The notes under the pieces were generated by a model. That model saw nothing but the letters and a program-made list of their open reading frames with translations. It had not been told where the DNA came from and ran no database searches. DNA of 64,000 nucleotides from Odiellus spinosus. Lineage: Eukaryota; Arthropoda; Arachnida; Opiliones; Phalangiidae. The stretch lies in assembly GCA_963920705.1 (NCBI GenBank), contig OY987231.1, positions 18,887,024 through 18,951,023 of the forward strand, in the 5' to 3' direction. The translations under genes and the position numbers were made by a program. This document shows, piece after piece, positions 11,201-22,805 of the stretch (positions within the stretch are counted from its first letter, which is position 1; each line of letters starts with the position of its first letter).

Positions 11201-14200
11201 AAGCTCGCAAGACACCTGGCGCAGTTGCAATTCTACCAAATGAAGACATTGAGGTAATTACAGATGCTTCTTCAAAAACACCCTCAAAGACTGATTCAAA
11301 AAAGAGTAACAGGAAAAATAAACGCAGGCATTTTCGCGGTAGCACGTACGGACTGTATTTGAGCTCACCGAGAAAGAAGAAGAAAAGACCGTCTAAAAGC
11401 CCTGATGGAACTGTTATTAAGTACGACGATAATGTAGGTGGAACGGAAACCACCGGTAGCGTCGTTGATTCGGGGGATGAAGGTAGTTATAGAAGTGATT
11501 TTCAAACATCATCGGAAAAATCTTTTCAAGATGATGAAAACGTCCGAAGCTCTTCGGAAGCCCCATCTAAAACTTCACCCGATGATTTGAATAAAGGTTA
11601 TCAAGACGCGTCAAAATTCCCGATACCTGCATCGAGAATTAAGAAAGAAAGTGAAGATCGTGGGTCTCAAAAAACTACTGATATGAAGATTAAAGAGGAA
11701 ACTGTTGAGGTGCCTTCTGGAAGTGAGGTTGAAATGGAAGGGGAGTTTAATGCAAACAGAAGGGCGAGATACTCTAAAGATGACTCTGAACTTTTACCCC
11801 CTGGCGAAGCCGCTATTCCAGAGCTCCTACCAGAGATTCTACCTTCAACTAGTGATTCTGATGCTTTAATACTGCCTGAAACGCGAGAGAAGGAATCTCA
11901 CAGTTCTATTCGAAGAAGACATTCGGGTAGAGCTAACAAATCTGCTGGAACACCTGCAAGTAGAGGTATTATTATAAATTATTATACCTCTGGCTTGTGA
12001 AAAGATCTATAAGAAGGTCTTAAAACTTAATAAGGACTTCTTATTGGCCCCTTCAGGATATTTAGTTTCTGCTAGGGCAATGATTTATTTTATTGCAAAA
12101 ACTAAAAAGTTTTATTTTATTAGATGGAAGCTCTATAGCTTTGAGTGTTAAAAGCCGGCAAAGATTTAAAAGACGAACTATAGATGAAAATGATGTTTCC
12201 TGCCTTTCTGAGATTGTTAACATTGAATTGACACCAAAACGACAGAGGAGGGATCAAATTCACAAGGTTCACGCTGCATTGACTAATGCTAGTGGAAATG
12301 CTAGCCTGCCAAAACTGGAAGTTTTGGTTAGTTGGTACGCGAAAAAACCATTACATTCATAACTTGAGGGTTTATTATTTTTTAGTACGAGAGCGCTTTG
12401 CCTCCCGTCGTCGTATGTACTTGCCAAACTAAACCATTGGACGCCACTAGCGAATCTGCCAATACCAAAATATACTGCCAAGCAATTGATAGCATCGATG
12501 ATAAGCTCATTGGTTGTTGCAACGAGGTGACAACTCATCATCTTGTACGACCTTCCGTGAAGATACCATTCACCGCGATGTGCGAAGTTCACTTATGGAG
12601 GCTGAAACATCATCATTGCTGCCCAGTTTGCGGTCTATTCTGCTCTCAGGGAGACTTTCTTCAGTGTTGCGGCCCTATTACCTCCTCTTATCGTATTCAT
12701 CTATTTCATAAAGAGTGCAAGGTAGTTTTGAAGAATACGGAAGATGCCTTATGTCCTCATTGCGGACACAGTGGCAAAATGAAGCTCATCGCGTTGGAAT
12801 TAAATACTCCTTCGGCATCAACATTTTACCTTAGTCAAAAACCCATGTTTTCAGAGTTAGTTTTTTATTTTTCTTAAATTTTTCATAGTTTTTAATTAAC
12901 AATTGGATATTTCAGGCCAAGAGCTAAGATGACTATCACGAGGCTTAATGATGTTAAAGAGGATGTTGATGAATTTCCATCTCGTTCTTTTCAAGTACCC
13001 GAAACTGGAAAAGTTTTCAGTTCTGGTAAAAACAAATACAAGACTCTGGAAACAAGTTATTTTTTATTGATTTGGAGTGTTAAATTATGCATAAAAATTG
13101 TATCAAAACTCGCAACCAAGGCTTTGTGGTAATTTCTAGTTTATTATCCAAGTCGAGAACTAGACTCGCTAAGGTCTCAAACATTCTTTAGAAAAGCGAG
13201 TAAAAAATTGTGTGTGAACCAGTTTAACTCTAAAGCCTGCGCTTATTATAACAAACATCTCGTTTGGTTTTCGAGCCATTTCAAAGACAAACCTTTGTAT
13301 TGGCATCAGAAATTGAATAAATTTTAGATGTATTTCAAAAGGACCCGAGCCTAATTTTGCCACTTTCATAATTAACCACAAATTTCCACGAAGCCTTTGT
13401 TGCCATTTTTTTAATGTTTTTACGCAAATTTTAACAATGTAAATAGATTAAAAATAATTCACTTCCAGAGCAAGTGTTGAAAATAAAACATTAACTCGTT
13501 TCAAAACTGTTTTTAGCTGGTTTACCAGTTGGAGCAGATCGCTCTCAACTCGAAGCCATGCTAGTGGCCTTAGATACTGAAAAATTAGCTTTTATGAACT
13601 ACACTGATGAGCAGCTTTATATAGCTGCGCAAAATGGAGAAGTTGAGAATGTTTTGTATATGCTAGGTACGTTTTCAATTTGTCATTCCTCTTAATATTG
13701 AAAGGGAAATAACATTTGCTTCATTCTAGCTTTGGGTTTTGATCCCAGTAAAAAGTATCCCGACTATGGAGGTGATAGCGCTCTTCATGGGGCTGCCACA
13801 AGCGGGCATTTAGTCACAGTCCATCTTTTGTTGCAGGTAATTATTGTTTTGGGGACGGGACAACGAACCAATATCCCATTCTTTTAAGCCTAGCATAAAA
13901 ACTATGCGTTATAATAAACCGTCTCTTAAAAGGAGTGCAAGGTTTTCATTGACTTAATATAATATAATTTGTAGGCTGGATCGTCAATTGACCAAACTAA
14001 CACCCGCCTCTATACACCACTTATGGAAGCCATTGAAAAGAAGCAACTACTCATTGTGCAATATCTCATCAAATCAGGGGCTCAATTGTTGGCCAAAGTA
14101 AGTTTTATATAAAATAATTAAGAATAAAAACCAAGTCATATCTTAAACAATTATAAAGGGTGAAGATGGAATGACTGCGTTACATTTGGCAGCCCGCTGT

Positions 14201-17200
14201 GGTAGTTTAGAAATTTGCAAAGTACTTCTAAATACTGGAAAAATTCCTCCTGATATTCAAGATGACGGAGGTTGGACCCCCGTTGTTTGGGCTGCGGAAC
14301 ACAGCCATTTGGAAGTTGTTAAACTCTTAATCGAAAGAGGCGGAGACACTACGATAAGAGATAATGTAAATGCTAAAAAATTAAACATTACTTAGAAATA
14401 ATGAGCGACTAATTTTAATTTTTTTTTAAACTAATTTTAATTTTTTTTTACAAATAGGAAGAAAATATTGCTCTTCATTGGTCCGCTTTTTCCGGGAATG
14501 TTGACATCTCTCAGATTTTATTGGATTTGGGTTGCAAACTCAGCGTTGTAAATGAACACGGAGATACACCATTGTAAGTTAAATTGATAACAGTCAATGG
14601 GTTAAACAAATATTAACTTAGAAATCCATTTTTAATTAGGCTTAACACATTTTTAATTTTTTCTAGACATATCGCAGCCAGGCAAAATAACTACGCATGT
14701 GTGGTGTAAGTTGCATTAAGGTTAACTTAAAACTAGGGCTCAACAATTTCGGTAAAACTTCATAAAATTCGGAGGGAAAAAATATGTTTAGTTAGATCTA
14801 AAGCTACATTCACACTTTAAAAACAGTTTTCGAACCGTTTTAAATGTTCAAATTAATTCTTTAAGCTAATAATTTTATTACAAAGGATCCTAATTTACAG
14901 CTGATCCCGAAAACATGGTTTCAAAGTCTAGTGTGAACGTGGCTTTGTATTAAAATATATAAGTGATACTATAAAGTATTTGTTATGAGGTTTTGCCATA
15001 CAGTTTTTACAAACACCAAAACTTAAAAGATTAAACTTTAATGTATGCTTTACTTTTCAGACTATTCTTGGCTCGTGGTGCAGATGTTACTGTGATTAAT
15101 AAAGAAAATGAGACTCCAATTAAGGTAAAGTAATATCCTTTATCTTTTATTGAATTTATATACATTTAATGTTACCTTCTTTATCCAGTGTTGTACCGAT
15201 CCAAATTCTCCAACATATATGGCCTTGATGATGAATTCCGAGCTTAAGAGGTTAACAAAAAATCGGCCAATTAATGCTGAAAGGGTCATGCATAAGTAAG
15301 ATATTTACATTCTTTAATAAATATTAAAAATTATCCAAACAGAGGATGAAGAAGAAAATGATTAATTGTTTTATCAATTCTACTACTAAGATTTGTTCGC
15401 TTATTAAAATATTTGGGAAATGTCAATCTGAGTTTGAAAAATGTCAGGAAAGATTTTAATTTTTAGAATTTAAGTTAAACCTCCGACTAATTTAACCTTT
15501 GGATTCATAAAATATGTTGTACGCACAATTGTGCATGTGAACATAATCAAGATTTAGTGCTTCTAAGAGTGTGCTGCTGTACGTGTCACGGGGATTTTAT
15601 TAAGACAAAGGTTTGATGTCTTTTGATTAGTCGAAGTTTCTCCTTTTAATTGAATGCCAAAATCTGGTTCCCGAATATTTTACTATGCAAAAATCACTAA
15701 ATTTTCGTCTTCACTCTCCCTCTAAGGCTAAATTAACAAACAACTAAATTCCTAGGGATATCTCGAGGGGTAAAGAATTGAATTGCATTCAGTGCGTAAA
15801 TGGAATTGATGAGGAACCAGCACCTTCTGATTTCTTATACATCATTAAAAATTGCGAGACTTCCGCCATCAATATCGATCGAACTATTACGTCTTTGCAG
15901 GTATAAATTAAGTTGTGCCTGATATTAGAGGCTAAGCGCAATATACATACTCTCTTTTTCGAATAAACCTAGCTCTGTCATCTACGTTTACGATTTCAAG
16001 AAGGTTTCTGTACCCTAACAGTATGTTTTTTGCGCTTGGCCTTAGCTTATTCTATAATTTCTTCATTTGCGCATTAATGTTTTTTTTTTACAGAGTTGTC
16101 AGTGCGAGGACGATTGTACTTCAGCAAAATGTACTTGCGCTACTATTAGTTTCAAATGTTGGTACGATAATGTAAGTGACAAGTTATCAGTTCAATACTG
16201 GATTTACGAAGTTACCGTAAAGGGAAGTTAAAGCCCTGTTTTTTGAGTTTCGAGTCGAGTTTCCAGGATTTGTTGGGTCCTATAGAAACCTGAAAATTGT
16301 AATTTGAGTCCTAACCTAGTCCAGTGAAAATTAATTTCCATGATAGTGCTTATCTTACCTCCGAGGTCTTTGATTATTTATAAAAGTCTCGACTAGTATT
16401 TATGAACTTGCAACTTCAAAAATAACGCAAGTTTTCATTCCTAGACTAAATCTAAAACTGACAAAGACAACAAACAAAGCGTTTCTTTACTATCTCATTC
16501 TAAAACTTCAGAAGGAATTAAGAGTTGGCTCCCTTTTCACTTCCCACTATATTTCGCGATAAACTTTCCTGGCTTTATTGAACAAAAAATCTGGGATGAA
16601 CTCGACCCAAACCGTTAACTGTTATAAACAGAAATTTTCTGCATTTGAAAGAAACTCTTCGTGAATTGGGATAAATTCTTAACAGATATTTTTTTTTACG
16701 ATTAGGAAGGGAAACTTTTGCCAGAGTTTAATATGCCAGACCCACCCATGATTTTTGAATGTAATCAAGCTTGCATTTGCTGGAAAAATTGCAATAATCG
16801 AGTTTTACAACATGGAATTTTGTAAGATAACTAAACTTTAATTTCTATTCATCATGTAAACTTAATATTTTTTTCTTTGGATCTTTAGGTCTAGGCTACA
16901 ACTATTTCGAACACTTGGCAAAGGTTGGGGAGTACGCACGCTTAAAGATATTCCACGTGGTACATTCATTTGCGAGTAAGAAATGTGTTTTTAAACTTTG
17001 TATGAAATTGATTTGTAGCTATGGTTGATTTGGTTATTTAGCCATTGTCTATATCAAGGCTTAACCGATACTGATATCATGATTCCATGATATTACTGAT
17101 ACCGATATCAAAGTTTAACATATTCCTCAGATCCTTAAAATAATTTCTCCTATGATAAAGTTTGTTTATTAAATTAAAACAAACTCATTGTCTGCTTCAC

Positions 17201-18027
17201 AATTTTTACAATTAGATATATTGGAGAAATCATATCAGACTCTGAAGCCGATCAGCGGGAAGATGATTCGTACTTATTTGATTTGGATAATAGGGTAAGA
17301 TTTATAATTTTTTTCAGTTCTGTTGTATTGATATGTTAAAAACATTCAGGCACATAACAAAAAGATTCATTTGGATTTTTTTTTTGGTTTTTTTAGGATG
17401 GTGAAACTTATTGTTTGGATGCTAGATACTACGGAAACATTAGTCGCTTTATAAATCATTTGTGTGAACCAAATTTAGTACCTGTTAAAGTATTCGTCGA
17501 ACACCAAGATCTTAGTTTCCCAAGGATAGCATTTTTCAGTTCGCGAGAGATTAAAGCCGGTGAAGAACTTGGGTAAGCTTTCTTTTACTAGATATTTCAC
17601 TATTCTAAGACTTAAAACAATAGCTGCGTTCACACTAGAGACTTTGGAACCATTTATAGCTGTTTTCGTTTCGGAAAGGTCAAAATAGTCTGTAAAGATT
17701 GTTTGCTAAAAAGTAGAATTATTAGCTTGAAATGTAGATTTAAAGATCCGAAAAGGTTTGAAAACGGTTTCAAAGTTGTTAGTATGAATGTAGCTAATCT
17801 TAAAGATCCCTAAAAAATCTTTTGTTTCTCTTTTTTTACGGTAAAGATTTGATTACGGTGAAAAGTTTTGGGTTATTAAGTACAAATGTTTCACTTGCGC
17901 CTGCGATTCGCAAAATTGCAAGTATTCTAAAGACACTATTCATCAAACGCTCGAGTCTTACTACAAGAGATTGAAAGAGGAGCATCCCGAAGACGAAGCG
18001 GAGGTCGTAATATCATCCACTTCGTAA
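8179..18027 (+). CDS. G9a: Histone H3-K9 methyltransferase, G9a/GLP (EHMT) family, 20 exons
   Basis: This nuclear enzyme would transfer methyl groups from S-adenosylmethionine to lysine 9 of histone H3, giving mono- and dimethyl marks that silence euchromatic genes. I joined exons by GT/AG sites and phase: 8179-8204, 9303-11965, 12124-12326, 12386-12855, 12916-13025, 13517-13666, 13730-13836, 13975-14097, 14159-14365, 14458-14573, 14667-14705, 15061-15124, 15189-15295, 15756-15900, 16094-16171, 16706-16821, 16889-16975, 17216-17294, 17397-17572, 17847-18027. The sum is 5247 nt, or 1748 residues plus TAA, longer than mammalian EHMT1 (about 1300) and close to fly G9a (about 1640). Domains in order: disordered charged N-terminus (1-960), cysteine-rich zinc region (about 975-1090), ankyrin repeats (about 1185-1430), pre-SET (about 1465-1565), SET (about 1575-1700), post-SET (1703-1716). 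From exon 4 onward the match to the family is unmistakable and the frame is unbroken. The start exon is the least certain part. Confidence 0.95.
9303..11965 (+). other. G9a: G9a exon 2: long disordered, charged N-terminal region
   Basis: This 2.66-kb exon encodes about 888 residues. The first 150 are rich in Arg, Ser, Asp, His and Asn, with RS/RD-like runs. The middle is Ser/Thr/Lys/Glu-rich low complexity. The motif ARKT, with its lysine at codon 645 (11209-11211), matches the histone-mimic site of mammalian G9a. Near 11325-11400 lie basic clusters including [10 protein letters not shown], a probable nuclear localisation signal. The exon ends AGAG|GTATTA; reading on gives a stop at 11998 in the intron. 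This part has little alignable family signal, so its identity rests on joining in frame to the conserved exons. Confidence 0.85.
12124..12855 (+). other. G9a: G9a exons 3-4: EHMT cysteine-rich zinc region
   Basis: Exon 3 (12124-12326) carries a basic linker; its donor could also be 6 nt earlier at 12320, with the same phase. Exon 4 (12386-12855) encodes the RING-like cysteine cluster typical of EHMT proteins. It has CTCQ at residues 975-978, then [27 protein letters not shown] and CPHCG at 1087-1091. Spacing and flanking residues follow human GLP closely. The region is thought to bind zinc and mediate protein contacts. This exon alone separates the gene from other SET proteins such as Su(var)3-9 or SETDB1. 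Confidence 0.92.
13112..13403. mobile_element. Inverted-repeat element in G9a intron 5 (family S)
   Basis: The intron carries an inverted pair about 290 bp apart: GCAACCAAGGCTTTGTGG at the left, and its near-perfect reverse complement ending in GCCTTTGTTGCC at the right. There is no coding sequence. It is probably a MITE; no clear target duplication was seen. Confidence 0.5.
13517..15295 (+). other. G9a: G9a exons 6-13: ankyrin repeats with methyl-lysine cage
   Basis: Eight short exons encode about seven ankyrin repeats (residues about 1185-1430), seen in signatures such as [54 protein letters not shown] and [11 protein letters not shown]. The mono/dimethyl-lysine reading cage known from human GLP (W839, W844, E847, W877) has exact counterparts here at W1323, W1328, E1331 and W1361 with identical spacing. 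The protein should therefore both write and read H3K9me1/2. Intron 11 (14706-15060) contains an inverted-repeat element. Confidence 0.92.
14812..14945. mobile_element. MITE-like element in G9a intron 11 (family Q)
   Basis: The ends AGCTACATTCACACT and AGTGTGAACGTGGCT are inverted. A related copy with the same end sequence sits in intron 19 of the same gene. Confidence 0.5.
15756..16821 (+). other. G9a: G9a exons 14-16: pre-SET zinc cluster
   Basis: The pre-SET domain starts in exon 14 ([16 protein letters not shown]). The nine zinc-ligand cysteines follow in exons 15 and 16: [15 protein letters not shown] supplies C1512, C1514, C1518, C1523 and C1525, and [13 protein letters not shown] supplies C1555, C1559, C1561 and C1565. 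All nine are present. Exon 14 lacks one non-ligand cysteine seen in mammals (EPAP where human has EPCP). Introns 14 and 15 are 193 and 534 nt; intron 14 contains an inverted-repeat element. Confidence 0.93.
15929..16044. mobile_element. MITE-like element in G9a intron 14 (family R)
   Basis: Inverted ends of about 22 bp: GGCTAAGCGCAATATACATA at the left and AGTATGTTTTTTGCGCTTGG at the right. They enclose about 70 bp of unique sequence. Confidence 0.45.
16889..18027 (+). other. G9a: G9a exons 17-20: catalytic SET and post-SET domains
   Basis: The AdoMet-binding GWGV motif lies in exon 17 and [13 protein letters not shown] in exons 17-18. Exon 19 has the catalytic/pseudoknot motif [10 protein letters not shown] (N1650, H1651, C1653), and exon 20 has GFDYG with Y1692. 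The post-SET zinc ligands are C1706, C1708 and C1713, which with C1653 complete the fourth zinc site. Every residue normally needed for activity is intact, so a functional methyltransferase is expected. The C-terminal tail after the post-SET is about 35 residues and rich in Glu. Confidence 0.95.
17621..17796. mobile_element. MITE-like element in G9a intron 19 (family Q)
   Basis: Ends TAGCTGCGTTCACACTAG and TTAGTATGAATGTAGCTA are inverted; the inner parts GACTTTGGAACC and GGTTTCAAAGT also pair. It is bounded by TA, consistent with a Tc1/mariner-type duplication, though TA is too short to prove this. Confidence 0.5.
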
Positions 18028-18400
18028 TTTTCTATAACTGCAGGGTTATCCCTCGTTAGAATATCACTAAGTACAATCTTGCGTGTTTCTCTACTTTGTA
18101 CAGTTAATGGCGAATGAATGAACTTAAAAAATATGAGTGAAAGTTTTCACAAATCATGAACATCTCCTTGTAAATACTATTTTTGATTTTCAACGACTGA
18201 CAACTTTTTTAAGGCAACCTAAATGCAATGCACGTACTTTGTACATGTACCTCGATTTGATTGTGTAGAACCAGATACCAATTAAATCTGGTAACTGGTA
18301 TTTTTATAGCCTTTAAGATTGTTTTTTTTTTTGTGCATCTTTAAGTCGTAAATAATATTGGGAATATAAATTAAAGTTTACAAAAGATTTATTTGGTTTA
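18028..18400 (+). other. Likely G9a 3' UTR with poly(A) signals
   Basis: AT-rich sequence follows the TAA stop at 18025-18027. Two ATTAAA hexamers (18291-18296 and 18370-18375) are plausible polyadenylation signals. The cleavage site cannot be placed without transcripts. Confidence 0.4.
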
Positions 18401-19855
18401 TTGTTTTACCAAGGGTATTTTATGTAAGAGTCGGACAACCCAATACGGAGTAAAGAACTAAGTGTTTTATACTGACAATTGATTCGATATATTTTCACCT
18501 AAATAGTTGTAGTGTGGAATTTATATTGAAGAACCAAGCGTGACGTTAAAAGTGAGTTTGATAAAAAAAAAAAAATTGTAAAATTAACCTGGGAAAAATA
18601 TTAAGGTAAAATTTTAACTTGTGGCTTATGTTAAAGTTTCTTCTCAGATGCACGCCAAATATGGTTTGACAAAGGCAGGAACCAATCATACGTGACCACT
18701 TCCTTTCCTTAAACCCATTTTGGTAATATAAATTAATTGTGTAGCTGCGAAGAGTATTTTAGGGGTTACTCCAGAGCTTTGCCAGATGCATTCCAGCCAG
18801 CATAAGGTAATTAGTCAAATTATTAAAAAGTCATTCTAAAAGTTTTATACCTCTGGGTGTACGCGTTAATTAGAAACTTTCAAATTAAAATGCCAAATTT
18901 TTTTTGGGATATTTGAATATAATGAAAAATACGTGACAGAATCACTTTAAACAAATGTCAAATAGGCCTACATTACGTAATTTTACTTGGTACAACAAAA
19001 ATGATAGGACTTTTTTAATATCTTCAAAGTTTAATTTTTTTTTCGATTTTCAATATATTTTGCGTATTTCTCAGTAATATTAACAAACTTATACAGCACT
19101 TTGAATGAATAGTAAAATATCGTTTTGCTTTCAGAAAAACACTCAAAATATCGCGCGCAGCCGCGCAGCAAAAACCCATTGGGTGAACACTCGCGCATGC
19201 GCCGCGTTAACCGGAACACGTTTACATTTATGATTTACGGAACCCTAACCCCAAAACCAGCTATTCTTATTTATAGTCTTTTATTCTAAAGACTCTTGGT
19301 TTTAATTTTAAAAAATATTTTAGATCCCATTAGGTTGATTAGTTTTTCGTGGATTATTTCAACTTAGATCAACTCCATGGGTAAAGGTTTTATCCCGCCA
19401 AAACTTTGAAATGTGGGCACATGACCGTCGTGATTTAACTATCGAAACCCCATAATTTTTATCTGTTTATGAAAGATGAAACACGGTGAGAACTTCGATT
19501 CGCCTAGTTTAGCCCGGCAAATTAGTTGACCGTTGGATTGAGATTAACGAGATAATATCCATTCTTGCTCTGAAGCTAAGATAAAACGTTTAAACTAACA
19601 ATATTATTAATAATTTAAGTTTGAAAAAGTAGTCCACAACGAACAAAAGTAATATACACGGAAGATCTCATGGTGTAAGTTTAGATATTTAACCATAACA
19701 TATCGGTTATATCTTTAACAATGTTTTTTTAATTTAGGAAATAAACGCAACTTTATGTAAATCGAAATTTTATGGACCAGGAATATTTTGGTGAGTCAAG
19801 TTTTGTGGAGATCATAAAACGAGAGGGCCAATCTTGGATAAAATCGTAGGGTAAA
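18400..19855. other. Gene-free stretch downstream of G9a
   Basis: No supported gene. A short GC-rich patch with several CGCG words lies at 19150-19215, notable in this AT-rich background but without further support as a promoter. Confidence 0.35.
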
Positions 19856-20036
19856 GGTCGGGGTTTGGGCAAGATGTTGCTGATTATTTTATCTTTATTC
19901 ATAATTCGAAATTATCCGCGGGAGTCCATGATAAATCCAATGTAATCGAAATATTTAACTGATTAATATTAATAATTAACTGATTAACCAAATATTTGTG
20001 GTATATCTTGTCTGAACCCCTCGCTGAACCCCGATC
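19856..20036. mobile_element. MITE family I, copy 1
   Basis: Ends GGTCGGGGTTTGGGCAAGAT and ATCTTGTCTGAACCCC are inverted. The interior, with ATCTTTATTCATAAT and TTAATAATTAACTGATTAA, matches copies at 21353 and 48675. Confidence 0.65.
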
Positions 20037-21352
20037 TGTACCACAAGGCCAATGGTCATGGGCTTCTTTTGCTGGGAGAGTGTTTGAAAGGGCAAATACT
20101 GTAATTCCTCGCAAAGGGGAGGAGAGACTGAGGTGAGGGAAAATAAACCTCGGACGTTAAGTTCAGAATCTGGTAATTGGGTTGCTTCCTCCATTTGAGG
20201 AAGAATCTGTATGGTTAGATGTAATAAGTAAACAGTGTAACTTCGGTGCTTAAAAAAGCTCTCGAGATACGATCAAGTATTACAATGAACAACTGAGCAT
20301 ATGATTTAGTTTATGATTGTAATATTTCAAACTTAAGAAAAATATTAACCTAATACAACTGTAGAACACCATCTATTATATTCACCCCATTTCCTTTGTT
20401 TCCAAAAAACCTCAACCAAATGTTAGTTCTCTCACCCTAAGCCAAGCTCTAAGTGTATCTTTTAGTGATACCCAGAACAATTTTCTGTTTCTTGGAAAAT
20501 GATCTTCCAATATGAGTTTTTCGCGCGAACTACCCTCATTAAAGATTCATTTAAAACGACGGGAAATTCATCACTTCCAAAACCATAGGTTTGGTAAGAC
20601 ACCTGCGCCAAAGAAGTCCCAGTATACTCAAGCAAGCGTTAAGCCTTTTTTGTTTCTTTGAGGCGCTACTCTGATAATCGCTTTTTCGCTTTGAATTATA
20701 AATAAACTGCCCACTCGGCAGTGGCCCACTTTTTAGTATACCTTTCTTAAGTAATTTAAAATTATCATCAAACTGCTGAAACCATTAGAAGTATGGGTCT
20801 TGTAATTTACTTAAATTGGAGTTTTAAGTTCGTAAATAGTCTAATTTCGACAAAGTTTATAGTAAAATAAGTTGGAGAAAGTTTAGGTCTATATTTAAGG
20901 GATAGTGTCAAGAGATTTTGGGCAGGATCAAGAAAATGCCTGTTTATTCTATAAAATCAAAAAAACCTACTTTCTATAATCAATTCAACCGCAAGTTGGC
21001 AGCAAGCTTAAAGCTATATGATTTGAAAGTCCAAGGATTCTCAAAATGATAGATCAGTTCTAGGGAATATAGCTAATATTTTAACTTAATATTTTCATTT
21101 TCTCCTAATTATTCAGCACAATCAAGTGTTTTCGTCTCATTTAAAATGAGATAGGATCGTATTTAACCCTTTCAAGAAATAATGTTTTGAATTATACATA
21201 AAATCTAGTTAATTTTGACACAATTTTTGATAATCATTTGTTGAAATTCTATAAATTTAAAACTATAATTTAATTCAATAAGGATGTAAGTTAAAATTTT
21301 AAGAGGGAGAACCGTAGAGGACGTACATTCCGAGAAAATAGAAAAATCTAGA
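20037..21352. other. Gene-free stretch between two family I elements
   Basis: AT-rich unique sequence; I see no gene, and no clear repeat. Confidence 0.35.
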
Positions 21353-21521
21353 GGTCGGGGTTTGAACAAGATAGTTTGTTTGTTTTATCTTTATTCATAA
21401 TTTGAAATTATCCACGGGAAGTCAATGATAAATGTAATGTAATCGCGAATATTTAACTGATAATTATTAATAATTAACTGATTAACCAAATATTTGGGGA
21501 TAATCTTGCCCAAACCCCGAC
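21353..21521. mobile_element. MITE family I, copy 2
   Basis: Ends GGTCGGGGTTTGAACAAGAT and ATCTTGCCCAAACCCCGAC are inverted, with TAGAG and CTCTA just outside. It lies 1.3 kb from copy 1 in the same orientation. Confidence 0.7.
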
Positions 21522-22526
21522 ATCTCTAGAGTAGACTGTAGCAGTCCTAGCGGTAAAAATCGTAATTAGTTTATTTTAAAACAAATTAACATTTATATCA
21601 CCATTTATGAGCCTCACCAATAACTCATTTATTATAATTCAAAGAGAACCACTCGTCATGGTCTCACTAATACTAATTGCGAAGATATGATCTTTTGAAT
21701 ATTATTTGTATGCTGCAGCTATAATTTTTAGATTGACTTTTACCTTTAGTCTAGTAAAAATAGTGAGTTGTAACCTGGAAACCATATTGTTTCGAAATTT
21801 CCGATATTTCCAAGTTTCAAACCGATTTTGTGTCGAGAAGACAGAAGCTGCAGAGCACGTTTTCTATTTCCGACTCTCGATTAGTTTTTCACTCCCCTAT
21901 AAGATATGAAATTTCTATTTCCTCTTTTACTATACCATAAAAACGTGCATACCATTACCTATACATTAAGACCACTCCATAAGTACCTATTGTTTAAGCC
22001 CTGGGAAGTCTTTTATTGTCAAATTAGGATTAAATTTAAAGGTCAATTCTCTCGATACTTTAGTTATATGGTGGTTTAAGGGCTAGTATCCACATAATCT
22101 TTGGCATAATATCATTTTATTTCAACGGGTACGATTAAGAAAAAACCTGGTTGACCCACAAAAATAGGCAATGTTCCCTTCACTATCCAGTGCTGTATTT
22201 TAAAGCGCCAAGATTCACTGATAAGCTTGGGATGTTAGGCTTAACAAAGATCCGTAGAGATCGTGTGATTCGATAGCTCGTCGTTATCTCCGACCCACGT
22301 TTTTAAAAAGTGTTGGATTCTAAACTTAGGCCAGTTTTTTATCATGTTAGTTTTGTTTAGGGCCCACTTCCAAGAAGTTTTGGGCCCTTTTCCACCAATT
22401 TTGGTGCCCCTGTCGAATTTTCCAAATAGACTGCAGCCTATTTAGCCTGAGTGTGGCGCTGCCGCTGCTCTTGAATATATACTTCCTATAAAACTCCAAT
22501 ACTCCATAATATTAAATATGTAAAAC
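21522..22526. other. Gene-free stretch
   Basis: No gene or clear repeat found; an ORF at 21706-21909 has no support. Confidence 0.3.
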
Positions 22527-22805
22527 CAGAAGCCGATGAAACCCTCCTTTGAAGTCTATTACTCCCGGGTCTTGTCTACCCCTCTCTGTATGGGTTATTC
22601 TCAAAAGGCGCGATTCGTACGCCTCCTAACGGTAGATGTTTTCGGAGCGGGAGCTCGTCGAGCGAATATCCAATTTTCCGTAGACAGGGGGGATGAAGTA
22701 GGACCCCTTCTAACTCGTAAAATTGGGAATTTTACCCATACAGAGAGGCGCGCTATATGGAACATTGGGGTAGTAGACTTCAAAGGAGGGTTTTATCGGC
22801 TTCTG
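22527..22805 (+). mobile_element. MITE family A, copy 1 (internally deleted)
   Basis: Inverted ends CAGAAGCCGATGAAACCC and its complement, flanked by perfect 7-bp duplications GTAAAAC. At 279 bp it lacks about 57 bp of the middle seen in full copies. An ORF of 95 codons runs from the left end through the right end. Confidence 0.9.

Noticed and set aside
10209..11453. Two long minus-strand ORFs inside G9a exon 2
   Set aside because: Antisense shadows of a long exon with biased codon use; no independent features.
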